A DNA stretch of 64,000 bases from Candidatus Rubrivivax defluviihabitans (lineage in GTDB: Bacteria; Pseudomonadota; Gammaproteobacteria; Burkholderiales; Burkholderiaceae_C): assembly GCA_016709385.1 (NCBI GenBank), contig JADJMW010000002.1:434001-498000 (forward strand), in the 5' to 3' direction. Positions 54,707 through 63,677 of the stretch are shown here, piece after piece. The position numbers and the translations under genes were made by a program. Position 1 is the stretch's first letter. Each line of letters starts with the position of its first letter. Under the pieces are notes generated by a model that saw nothing but the letters and a program-made list of their open reading frames with translations, made no database searches and was not told the DNA's origin.

Positions 54707-55711
54707 ATGCACGGCTACCGCGCGCCGCGCTGGCTGCCGGGCGGCAACCTGCAGACGATCTGGGCCGCGCGCGCCTCGCGCCGCCACCTGGGGCCGCCGC
54801 CGCGCTTCGAACGCGAACGCTGGGCCACGCCCGACGGCGACTTCATCGACGTCGACCACCTGCTGCCGCAGCCGGCCGCGGCGCCGCAGCCCGTGGTTTC
54901 CGCCGGCGCCCCGCGGCAACATCTCGTTCTCTTCCACGGCCTGGAAGGCAGCAGCGAAAGCCAGTATGCGCAGGCCTTCGCCAGCGTGGCGCGCAGCCGC
55001 GGCTGGGCCTATTCGGTGCCGCATTTCCGCGGCTGTTCGGGCGAGCTCAACCGCGCGCCGCGCGCCTACCACTCGGGCGACTTCGAGGAGATCGGCTGGA
55101 TCCTGCAGCGCCTGCGCGCCCGGCACGGCGCGCCGCTGCTGGTGGTGGGCATCTCGCTGGGCGGCAATGCCTTGCTGCGCTGGGCGCAGGAAGCCGGCGA
55201 AGGCGCCGCGGCCACGGCCGCCGCGGTGGCCGCGGTGTGCTCGCCCATCGACCTGGCCGCTTCCGGCGCGGCCATCGACCGTGGCTTCAACCGGCTCGTC
55301 TACACGCGCATGTTCCTGGCCACGATGAAGCCCAAGGCGCTGGCCAAGTGGCAGCAGCACCCGGGGCTGTTCGACCGCCAGCGGCTGGCCGCGGCGCGCA
55401 CGCTATACGAGTTCGACAACGTCTTCACCGCGCCGCTGCACGGCTTTCGCGACACCGCCGACTACTGGCAGCGCGCCTCGGCCAAGCCGCACCTGGAGCG
55501 GCTGCGCATTCCGGCGCTGGTGCTCAATGCCGCCAACGACCCCTTCGTGCCGGCGGCTTCGCTGCCGCCCGGGCCGGGGCCGCTGGGGCGCTTCGTCACC
55601 TTGTGGCGCCCGGCGCACGGCGGCCACGTGGGTTTTCCGCAGGGCGGCTTTCCCGGCCATGTGCTGGCCATGCCGCAGGCGGTGGCCGGCTGGCTGGCCG
55701 AGCATGGCTGA
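54707..55711 (+). CDS. Alpha/beta-hydrolase, YheT family
   Basis: 334 aa. It opens WLPGGNLQTIWA, followed by DGDFIDVDHL, typical of the YheT/ABHD1-3 group. The oxyanion loop is FHGLEGSSES, nucleophile Ser in GISLGGNALL, with Asp in LNAANDPFVP and His in HGGHVGFP near the end. Cytoplasmic. Human relatives act on lipids; bacterial substrate unknown. Confidence 0.88.
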   Translation: MHGYRAPRWLPGGNLQTIWAARASRRHLGPPPRFERERWATPDGDFIDVDHLLPQPAAAPQPVVSAGAPRQHLVLFHGLEGSSESQYAQAFASVARSRGWAYSVPHFRGCSGELNRAPRAYHSGDFEEIGWILQRLRARHGAPLLVVGISLGGNALLRWAQEAGEGAAATAAAVAAVCSPIDLAASGAAIDRGFNRLVYTRMFLATMKPKALAKWQQHPGLFDRQRLAAARTLYEFDNVFTAPLHGFRDTADYWQRASAKPHLERLRIPALVLNAANDPFVPAASLPPGPGPLGRFVTLWRPAHGGHVGFPQGGFPGHVLAMPQAVAGWLAEHG

Positions 55712-55731
55712 CGGGCGGTAGGCTCCAGGCC

Positions 55732-56301
55732 ATGGACGACATCGTCAAGGCTGCGCTGGCCAAGTGGCCCCACGTGCCGCACTGCCACGGCTGGCTGGCG
55801 CTGGACGCGCGCGGCGACTGGTACCTGCGCGACGCGCCGACCCAGGCCGCCGGCCCCTTTCCGCAGGTCAAGGGCAGCCGCATCGTGCACGACAAGCTGC
55901 TGGCCTTCATCCAGCGCAACTACGCGCACGACGAGCACGGCGCCTGGTTCTTCCAGAACGGGCCACAGCGCGTGTACGTTGAACTGGAGGCCGCGCCCCA
56001 CGTGTGGCGCGTCCACGCCGCACCCGGCTGGCCGGTGACGTCCCACACTGGCCAGCCGGCGCGGGTGCTCGGCGCCTGGCTCGACGAAGCCGGTCGCCTG
56101 TTCCTGGACACCGACCTCGGCTTCGGCCTGGTGCATTCGCTGGACATGGGGCTGGCCGCGCAGGCGGTGGACAGCGGCGCGTGGGATCCGGCCGAGCTGC
56201 CGTTCGCGGAGATGCCGGCACGCTTCGGCTACGTGCTGCGGCCCCAGGAAAAAGCCGCCCCGGGGGCGGCTTCGAGCGCAGCGGGCCGAAGCCCGGGCTG
56301 A
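55732..56301 (+). CDS. Hypothetical protein, DUF2946-like
   Basis: 189 aa. WPHVPHCHGWLALDARGDWYLRD and FFQNGPQRVYVELEAAPHVWRV recur in a Burkholderiales family that I recall being labelled DUF2946; the label is uncertain. No signal peptide or TM segment. The last 20 residues (after LRPQEK) are encoded by a hairpin that is the intrinsic terminator of the convergent cytochrome gene, so they may not be functional. Ends 4 nt before the neighbouring stop codon. Confidence 0.65.
   Translation: MDDIVKAALAKWPHVPHCHGWLALDARGDWYLRDAPTQAAGPFPQVKGSRIVHDKLLAFIQRNYAHDEHGAWFFQNGPQRVYVELEAAPHVWRVHAAPGWPVTSHTGQPARVLGAWLDEAGRLFLDTDLGFGLVHSLDMGLAAQAVDSGAWDPAELPFAEMPARFGYVLRPQEKAAPGAASSAAGRSPG
56252..56272 (-). 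terminator. Intrinsic terminator of the cytochrome c5-type gene
   Basis: AAGCCGCC (56252-56259) and GGCGGCTT (56265-56272) form an 8-bp stem with a 5-nt loop. On the minus strand it is followed by TTTTTCC, a proper T-tract. It lies 34-54 nt past the cytochrome stop and inside the 3' end of the convergent gene. Confidence 0.8.
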
Positions 56302-56305
56302 ACGA

Positions 56306-56854
56306 TCAGTTCGGCGCGCTGGCGGCCGAAGCGGCCGGCGCCGGCGGCTCGGCCAGCTTGCCGCCGGCCTGGTTGGCCATGTAGACCACGGCGCGGCCGA
56401 TCTCGTAGTCGGAATATTCGCCGCCGCCCTGCGCGGCCATGGCGCCCTTGCCCTTCAGCGCCGAGGTCAGCAGCGCCTCGTAGCCGGTGGCGATGCGCGG
56501 CGCCCAGGCCGCGGCGTCACCCAGCTTGGGCGCGCCGGCGGCCCCCACGGCATGGCAGGCGGCGCACTGGCCGGTGTAGACCTGCTCCGCGGTGCGCAAC
56601 ACACGCGGCGCGCTGGCGTCGCGGATCTCCACCGCACCGATGGGCTGCAGCCGCCGCGCCACCGCCTCGGCACCCAGGCCGTCGCTGCCGGCCGACGGCT
56701 TGGCGGCGAAGTCGACGTAGTTGACGAGCAGGATGATGGCGACGATGGGCACCACGAACGACGCCACCACGGCGATGATCAGCTGCTTGGGCGTCTTGAT
56801 CGGGCCTTCGTGCGGACCGTCGTCGTGGGGCGCGGTGGAGTGCGGGTCGCTCAT
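56306..56854 (-). CDS. Membrane-anchored cytochrome c5-type protein
   Basis: 182 aa. A cytoplasmic N-terminus of about 22 residues, one TM helix (QLIIAVVASFVVPIVAIILL), then a periplasmic monohaem domain: CAACH with the usual helix, and a likely Met ligand in AVVYMANQAGG. The domain pattern (EQVYTGQCAACHAVGAAGAP, then EYSDYEIGRAVVYMA) is that of cytochrome c5. It probably carries electrons to a terminal oxidase. Start at 56854 with GAGG upstream. Terminated by a T-tract hairpin. Confidence 0.87.
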   Translation of the reverse strand: MSDPHSTAPHDDGPHEGPIKTPKQLIIAVVASFVVPIVAIILLVNYVDFAAKPSAGSDGLGAEAVARRLQPIGAVEIRDASAPRVLRTAEQVYTGQCAACHAVGAAGAPKLGDAAAWAPRIATGYEALLTSALKGKGAMAAQGGGEYSDYEIGRAVVYMANQAGGKLAEPPAPAASAASAPN

Positions 56855-56981
56855 GGGATCCTCGGGTCTGCGGCGCCGGGCCGGCGCCGGCAAAAGCGCG
56901 GGATTATAGAGACCGTGCCGGTGGCGCCCCGCCACGCGCCGGGCCCGGCGCAGGGGGCGGCGCTAGAATGCGCGCTGCCAC

Positions 56982-57056
56982 GCGACCGTGGTGAAGTGGA
57001 TATCATGCGGCCCTCCGAAGGCCACGTCGCAGGTTCGATTCCTGCCGGTCGCACCA
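56982..57056 (+). tRNA. tRNA-Arg (CCG anticodon)
   Basis: 75 nt including the encoded CCA. The acceptor stem GCGACCG/CGGTCGC is perfectly paired. The T arm is GCAGG-TTCGATT-CCTGC. The anticodon loop CTCCGAA gives CCG, which reads CGG (Arg). Pair 27-43 is a C-A mismatch at the end of the anticodon stem; the other four pairs are sound. TAGAAT at 56964-56969 is a likely -10 box. Confidence 0.93.
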
Positions 57057-57239
57057 GGCGGGTGGAGCCAGGCTCCCTGCCACCATCTCGGCCATTCAAC
57101 AGCTCAGCCCTCGGACGCGGCTGCCGGACTGCAGCGCAGGCGATTCATCGGGCGCTGGGCGGCGCATTCGTGCGCCGCGTTGACCGGCTGGTGCAGCGCG
57201 GGAAGGTCGGCGTGGGTGGATTGCCCGCCCGCCTCGGCA

Positions 57240-57446
57240 TCACGCAGCTTGTTCCTCGAGCGCGGCGGTGGGTTCCAGCGCTTGATGCAGCAGCGTTGCC
57301 AGAAGGCGGCGGCGATGCTCGTCGGCTTGTTGCAGGCTGGCTTCGAGGCGGTCGCAGAGCGCCATCAATTCGTCGACTTTGGCGACGATGCGATGTTGTT
57401 CGGCAAGTGGCGGTAGAGGGATTGGCGTTTCGGGGCAGGACCGCAT
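57240..57446 (-). pseudogene. Remnant of type I restriction specificity subunit (HsdS) 3' end
   Basis: 68 codons whose first third, IPLPPLAEQHRIVAKVDELM, is the conserved C-terminal repeat region of HsdS, followed by the coiled-coil CDRLEASLQQADEHRRRLL. The target-recognition domains and the hsdM and hsdR genes are missing. The fragment is cut on its 5' side by the neighbouring DUF364 gene region. It lies 184 nt downstream of tRNA-Arg, a common island integration site, so it is probably what is left of an excised or decayed island. Confidence 0.75.
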
Positions 57447-57507
57447 GGTCGCACAGCCGTTGGCGCGCTGGCGCGCGGGTCGCCGGGCGGCAGGCTACAG
57501 TCGCCGC

Positions 57508-58368
57508 ATGCCGTTCGCCGACGAGTTGCTTGCCGCGTTGGGCCAGGCCTTTGCCGGCCGCGCCGTGCCGCGCGTGAAGGCGCTGCACCTGCCGCCGGTG
57601 CCCTGGACCGGCAGCCGCGACGGCGAATTCGGCGCGCTTGAATTGGAGACCGGTGCGCTGGGTTTGAGCTACCTGCTGCTGGACGATACGCTGGCGACGA
57701 TCGGCGACGCCGGCGCGGCGGTGAGGGGCGAGAGCGCGCTGGACGTGGCGCGCTGGTGGGCAGAAGCCGCGGCGCCGGGCAGCGCGGCAAGCGGCGCTGC
57801 ACGCGCCGCGCTCGGCTTCGCGGCCGTGAACGCGCTCACGCGCGAACTGTTCGACCGCGCCGGCTTCGTGCCGCCGGCGGCCACCGACTCGATCGGCGGG
57901 CTGGACCCGCGCCCGGGTGAGCACATCGGCATGGTCGGCTTCTTTCCGCCGCTGGTGAAGCAGGTCACCGCCCGCGGCGCCCGGCTGACCGTGCTGGAAC
58001 TGCGTGCCGACCTGGCCGGCGCCCGCGAAGGTTTTGCCATCACGCTCGACCCGGCCGACCTGGCGGGCTGCACGCAGGTGCTGTCCACGAGCACGGTGCT
58101 GCTGAACCACACGCTGGAAGGCGTGCTGGCGGCCTGCCGGTCGGCGCGGCATGTCGCGCTGGTGGGGCCGGGTGCCGGTTGCCTGCCCGACGGCCTGTTC
58201 GCGCGCGGCGTCACGCTGCTCGGCGGCAGCTGGGTGGTGGACGCTGCGGCGTTCAAGCAGGCGCTGGCGACCGGTGCACCCTGGGGCGGTTCAGCACGCA
58301 AGTTTGCGCTCACTCGCGCGAACTATCCGGGATGGCAGGCGCTGCTGGCTGTCGCGGACAAGCCCTGA
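57508..58368 (+). CDS. DUF364-domain protein (DUF4213/DUF364)
   Basis: 286 aa. An N-terminal alpha/beta part with GLSYLLLDDT precedes the Rossmann-like DUF364 core: GEHIGMVGFFPPLVKQV, VLELRAD, CTQVLSTSTVLLNHTLEGVL, HVALVGPGAGCLPDGLFARG. The family has been suggested to chelate metal or act in cofactor biology, but the function is unproven. Begins about 60 nt after the HsdS remnant. Confidence 0.83.
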   Translation: MPFADELLAALGQAFAGRAVPRVKALHLPPVPWTGSRDGEFGALELETGALGLSYLLLDDTLATIGDAGAAVRGESALDVARWWAEAAAPGSAASGAARAALGFAAVNALTRELFDRAGFVPPAATDSIGGLDPRPGEHIGMVGFFPPLVKQVTARGARLTVLELRADLAGAREGFAITLDPADLAGCTQVLSTSTVLLNHTLEGVLAACRSARHVALVGPGAGCLPDGLFARGVTLLGGSWVVDAAAFKQALATGAPWGGSARKFALTRANYPGWQALLAVADKP

Positions 58369-58402
58369 CACGCACCGCCGGCGCCTGCACGCAGGCGACC
58401 GG

Positions 58403-60831
58403 TCAGCGGCCGGCGGCTTCCAGCTCAGCGACGAGCCTCTGCGCATCCGGGTTGTCGGGCTCCAATGCGGCCAGGCGAAGCGCATGGACCAGCGCCCGCT
58501 CGCGCCGGCCGGCGTCGCGTTCGAACAGGGCCAGGGCCAGCAGCAGGTCGCGGTCGGCGGGGTGGCGTTTCCGGGCCGCTTCCAGCGTGCGCAGCGCCGC
58601 CTCGCGCTGGCCGGCGTCGTTCAGCGCCACCGCATGCACATACGCGAAACGGGCATTTTCGGGCGCCAGCCGCGCCGCCGCGGCCAGCGCCTGCAGCGAC
58701 TCGGCGCTGCGCCGCTGGCGCGCCAGCGACAGGCCCAGCGCGTGCTCGCGCGCTCGCCGAGCGCGGGTCGCGCGCCAGCGCCTCGCGCAACGTGCGCTCG
58801 GCGTCGGCCTCCAGCCCGCCGCCGCGGTAGACGTCTGCCAGGTTCAGTGCCGCCGGCTCGAAACCGGGGTCGAGCGCCAGCGCGCTGCGGTAGGCGGCCA
58901 CGGCTTCGTCGAAGCGGCCTTGCGTGGCGTGCAGGTTGCCCAGGTTGGCGCGGCCCTCCGGCCGGTCGGCGTTGAAACGCTCGGCGGCCACGTATTCCCG
59001 CAGGGCGGCGGCGAAGGCTTCGCGCTGCTGCGGCGACAGCAGCGCTTCCGGCTCACCGGCCAAGGCGCGCGCCGATTCCATGCGCACCTGGCGCACCGGG
59101 TCGGCCAGCAGCGGCGGCAACCATAACGCGCGTGTGCCGGGGTCTGCGCCGGCCAGTGCCACGGCGGCAGCGGCGCGCACCAGGGCGTCGGGGTCGACCA
59201 GCGCGCTGCGCAGCGCCGGTAGCGTGGCCGGGTCCAGGCGTTGGCCCAGGCGGCGCACCGCGCTGGCGCGAACGAAACCCGACTGGCCACGGTCCTGCGC
59301 CATGGCCAGCAACGCCGGCGCGGCGCCCGCTGCGCCGCGGTCGGCCGAGGTGAAGGCCTCGGCGAAGGTCTGGAAACCGGGCCGGGTCTGCGGATACCAG
59401 GCCTTCACCGCGTCGGCCGCCCATTGCGGCTTGCGATCGGTGTGGCACTGGTTGCAGGCATTGGGCACGCCCAGGCTCAGCGTGCGGTCGGGCCGCGGAA
59501 TGCGAAAGCCATGGTCGTGCCGCGGGTCGACGACCATGTAGGTGGTGGTCGGCATGTGGCAGCTGGCGCAGGTGGCGCCCTGCGTGCCCGGCTCGTGGTG
59601 GTGATGCGCGGGCGCGTCGTATTTCGCGGGCAGATGGCACTGGCTGCACACGGCATTGCCCGGCGCGCGGAGCTTCTGCGTGTGGGTCGTGGCAGTCGGA
59701 GCAGGTGACGCCCTTGGCGTGCATCCGGCTGCCCAGGAAGGCGCCGTGGTTGAAGACCTCGTCGCGCTGCTGGCCATCGGCGAAGAAGAGGCCGGGCTCG
59801 ATGAGCTGGGTGCGGAAGCCGTCGGCCAGCGGCTGGCCGGCGTGCCATTCGTCGCTGAACTGGCCGCGGCGGGCGTGACAGCGGGCGCAGACCTCGATCT
59901 CGCGCGAGGTCTCGCGCGGCTTGGTGCGCGTGGCGTTGCCCGAGGTGGGGTCGATCACCCAGCCGGCGCCGCGGCGTTCGTCCAGCGCCACCGGCAACCC
60001 CTTGCCGGCGCCACCGAAGCCGCTCCAGTCGCCCTCCTTGTTCGCCCAAGCCAGGTGGTTGGAGCCCGGCCCGTGGCAGGCCTCGCAGTTCACGTCGATG
60101 TCGGTCCAGGTGGTGGCGTAAATATTCGTGGCCTCGTCGTAGTTCTTGCGCAGATGGGTGGAATGGCAGTCGGCGCACTGGTAGTTCCAGACCTGGTCGA
60201 TGCCGGTCCAGTGCAGCGGGTCGCCGGCCTTGAGCTTGCGGTCTGGGTAGAGGTGGAACCAGCGCTGGCCGCCCTGGGCCGCGGGCCGGCTGTCCCAGGC
60301 GATGCCCAGCGCCTGCAGCCGGCCGCCGGGCAGCGGCACCAGGTACTGCTGCAACGGCGTCACGCCGAAGGTGTGCGTGACTTCGAAGTCGGCCCGCTGG
60401 CCGTCGGGGCCGTCGGTGTTGACGAAGAATTTCCCGTCGCGCCTGAAGAAGGTGGAGGTCACGCCCTGGTGGCGGAAGGTCGTGCCGTCGAAGCGGCCGA
60501 GCACGCTGGATTCGCTGGCCACTGCCATGGCGCGGTCGTGGTGAGAACCCTGCCAGGCTTCGGTTTCGCTGGCGTGGCACGAAGCGCAGGCGGCGCCGCC
60601 CACGTAGGTGGGGGCGGGTGCCGGTGCGGGACGGGTTTCCGGCGCGGCCGCTGCCATGGTTGCGTCGAGCACTGGGGCTTCCGTTCCGGGCTGCTGCAGC
60701 GCGAAGTACAGGCCGGCGGCCAGCAGCAGCGCCATCGCCGCCAGCGCCAGCCACGGCGACGGGCGTCGCCGCGCCGCCGTGGCGGCCGCTGCGGTGGGTG
60801 TCTTCTCCCGGGCGCTGGGCTGGTGGGGCAA
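58403..60831 (-). CDS. Eight-haem cytochrome c with HEAT/TPR-like C-terminus, two frameshifts
   Basis: Signal-anchor helix (WLALAAMALLLAAGLYF) then, across two frames, eight CXXCH sites: CASCH, CADCH, CEACH, CARCH, CSDCH, CSQCH, CASCH, CNQCH. After the haem region come HEAT-like helices (ALVRAAAAVALAGADP) and TPR-like units (GRFDEAVAAYRSALALDPG, GQREAALRTLEAARKRHPAD). Frame breaks occur near 59681-59690 (just after CSDCHDPH) and near 58750-58765. Each side continues the family sequence, so the gene is otherwise complete at about 810 aa. It starts from a TTG at 60831. The cytochrome c554/NrfA-like head suggests a periplasmic multihaem redox or scaffold protein. Reaction unknown. Confidence 0.78.
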
Positions 60832-60864
60832 GTTCAGGCTCGGCGGCGCGTCATGCCCCCAAGA

Positions 60865-61863
60865 CTAACGGCTCGGGAAGACCTGCTTCCAGTCCTGACG
60901 GATGCTGAGCACCGTCCAGCCCCGCGCGCCGGCCTCATCGAGCGCACGCTCCAGTCTGCCGACGTGCGACTGGCGGTCGTAGGCAAATTCGCGCTCGGCG
61001 TCGTCGTGGTGGACGATCACGCCGAGCCGCGCGCCCGGGGCGCTGGTGGTCCACTCGAGCATCTGGAAGTCGCCGTCGGAATTGCCGAGGGCGGCGATGG
61101 GCCGCCTGCCGATGGTTTTATGGATGCCCACCGGCTTGCCCGCCTTGTCGTCGATGAAGTCGATCGTGGGCAGGCGCACGATCACCGGCAGGCCGTTGCG
61201 CAACTCGTATTTCGTCTGGACACTGGAGCCGATCACCTGCTCGGGCGGTACGCCGTAGAGCGCTTCGGAAACGACGCGCAGGAATTCGACGCCGCCACCC
61301 GAGACGATCCAGGTCTTGAAGCCGTTGGCGCGCAGATGGTCGAGCAGTTCGCGCATGGGCTGGAACGTGAGCTCGGTGTAGGGCCGTTGGAGCCCGGGAT
61401 GCCGGGCCGTCTTCACCCAGTCGCGCACGGCCTGCGCAAATTGCTCGCTGGTGTTGCCGGCGTGCGTGGCCATCACCAGTTCGAGCAGGCCCTTCTCGCC
61501 CGATGCCGCCAGCGCCTTCAGGTCGCCTTGCAGCGCTGCCTTGAACGGCTGCTTCGTCTGCCACTCGGGGTGCTGCGGCGCCAGCGCCCTGACGCGGTCG
61601 ATGGCGAAGGCGAGCTGGAAATACATCGGCTGCTCGGACCACAGCGTGCCGTCGTTGTCGAACACGGCAATGCGCTCGGCCGGTGGCACGAAGTCCTTGC
61701 CGCCGGGCTCGGTGACGGCGCGCACGAACGCGAGGATGCGCGCCTTGGCCACACCGTCGTTCCAGGACGGCAGCACCTCGGCGGCCAGGGCCGGCAGGCT
61801 GGCCAGGCTCAGCACCAGGGGCGAGTGCGCCGCCCTCCAGGCTGCGAGGATCATCGGTTTCAT
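60865..61863 (-). CDS. Exported HAD-family phosphatase
   Basis: 332 aa with a signal peptide (SPLVLSLASLPALA). The HAD motifs are: FDNDGTLW (nucleophile Asp and acid/base Asp), Ser in VSGGGVEFL, Lys region near KPVGIHKTI, and GNSDGD. This is the phosphoserine-phosphatase-like group often found next to arylsulfatases. Start at 61863 rather than the longer frame, because the signal peptide then begins properly (MKPMILAAW). It lies 87 nt after the sulfatase, probably in one transcript. Confidence 0.85.
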   Translation of the reverse strand: MKPMILAAWRAAHSPLVLSLASLPALAAEVLPSWNDGVAKARILAFVRAVTEPGGKDFVPPAERIAVFDNDGTLWSEQPMYFQLAFAIDRVRALAPQHPEWQTKQPFKAALQGDLKALAASGEKGLLELVMATHAGNTSEQFAQAVRDWVKTARHPGLQRPYTELTFQPMRELLDHLRANGFKTWIVSGGGVEFLRVVSEALYGVPPEQVIGSSVQTKYELRNGLPVIVRLPTIDFIDDKAGKPVGIHKTIGRRPIAALGNSDGDFQMLEWTTSAPGARLGVIVHHDDAEREFAYDRQSHVGRLERALDEAGARGWTVLSIRQDWKQVFPSR

Positions 61864-61950
61864 CGGGTGCTTCTTCCAGTGAAGAGCAGGGCCGCGCTCG
61901 CGTTGCGAGGGCGGCCCGGCCAAAGGCGGCGTGGTGCCGACCGTCCACCG

Positions 61951-63499
61951 TCAGTTCTTCTGTGGCCGCGTCACCGCTTCCATCACGCGGTCGAGGTTGA
62001 AGCTGCCCGGCTTCTGTCGCGGCGGAAAGTCCCTGAAGCTCTGCAGCCAGTTGCCGACATAAGCACCCGCCGGCGCGATGGCGAACATGCGCTCCATGTA
62101 CCAGCGCTGGTAGCCCATCGCGTTTTCCTGCTCGGCGCGCTCGAAGGGGTCCATGCGCAGGTTGGTGAGCTTCGGGGCGCGCAACTCGGTGAACGGCTTC
62201 TGCCACACATGCAGGGCCTTCGGCCTCCTGCTCGAGGAACGTGACCTTCATGTTCTCGTAGCGCAGGGCCGCGACGCTGCCGTCGTCGGTCCAGTAGATG
62301 AACTCCTTGCGCGGCCAGGCGGCCTCACCCTTCAGTGCCGGGCCGAGGTCGTAGCCGTCGAGGTGCACCTTGTAGCTCTTGCCGGCGATGCTGCGACCTT
62401 TGAGCAGGTCGGCCTTGGCCGTCTTGTCACCCGCCGCGGCGACCAGCGTGGTCAGCATGTCCTCGTGCGCGCCGATGTCGTTGACCACCGTGCCGGGCTT
62501 GACGACGCCGGGCCACTTGATCAGCGTCGGCACCCGGTAGCCGCCTTCCCACTGCGTGTTCTTCTCGCCGCGGAACATGGTGGTGCCGCCGTCGGGCCAG
62601 GTGAAGGTCTCGGCGCCGTTGTCGCTGGAGTACATGACGATGGTGTTCTCGTCCAGGCCCAGCTCCTTCAGCTTGGCCAGCACCTGGCCCACATGGCCGT
62701 CGTGCTCGACCATGCCGTCGGCATAGATGCCGAGTCCGGTCTTGCCCGCCGACTCCGCCTTCAGGTGCGTGAAGATGTGCATGCGGGTGGAGTTCCACCA
62801 CAGGAAGAACGGCTTGTCGGCCTTCTTCGCGCGCTCCATGAAGTCCAGCGCCTTGGCGTTGACCTCCTCGTCGATGGTCTCCATGCGCTTCTTCGTCAGC
62901 GGGCCGGTGTCGGTGATGCGGCCGTCGGCGAAGCTGTGGATCACGCCGCGCGGGCCGAACTTCTTCTTGAACTCGGGGTTCTTCGGGTAGTCGGCGTTCT
63001 CGGGCTCCTCCTCGGCGTTCAGGTGGTAGAGGTTGCCGAAGAACTCGTCGAAGCCGTGGTTCGTCGGCAGCATCTCGTCGCGGTCGCCGAGGTGGTTCTT
63101 GCCGAACTGGCCGGTCGCGTAGCCCTGCGCGCGCAGCAGCGTGGCGATGGTCGGGTCGCCCTGGGTCATCCCTTCGGGGGCGCCCGGCAGGCCCACTTTG
63201 GTGAGGCCGGTGCGGATCGGCGACTGGCCCGTGACGAAGGCGGCGCGGCCAGCGGTGCAGCTCTGCTGGCCGTACCAGTCGGTGAACAGCGCGCCTTCCT
63301 TGGCGATGCGGTCGATGTTGGGCGTCTTGTAGCCCATCATGCCGTTGTTGTAGGCGCCGACGTTGAACTGGCCGATGTCGTCACCCCAGATGACCAGGAT
63401 GTTGGGCTTCTTGGCCGTGCCCTGCGCCCAGCCGGGCAGCGCGGCCAGCGCCCCCAGCAGCAGCGTGGCCAGGGCGGCGAATCGTCGAAAGGTGATCAT
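61951..63499 (-). CDS. Arylsulfatase, with one frameshift near the 3' end
   Basis: Periplasmic sulfatase with a signal peptide (ALATLLLGALAALPGWAQG). NILVIWGDDIGQFNVGAYN supplies metal-binding Asp residues, and CTAGR is the C-x-A-x-R sequence whose Cys is converted to formylglycine. GKNHLGD, NSTRMHIFTH and SSDNGAETFTWPDGG are further active-site blocks. The first frame runs to about 62225 (FLEQEAEGP); the last 85 residues (ALHVWQKPF to the stop) are in another frame, so one extra or two missing bases lie near 62213-62225. Together about 515 aa. AGGAGG precedes the ATG. Maturation needs a formylglycine-generating enzyme, not seen here. A HAD phosphatase gene follows. Confidence 0.87.
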
Positions 63500-63677
63500 G
63501 GGATTCCTCCTGCAGGAGCGGGTCGCGGTGTATGCCGGGGCGGACGTGCCTGCCGCGCCCGGCAGCGGCACTGTGCGGCAGGCCGCCCCTGGCCGCATCG
63601 TCCGCTGGGGCAGCACACCTTGCCCTTTGGTGCAGAGCGCGGTCTGGGCCGGCGGCGGGTCCGGGTCGACCGCGGGT

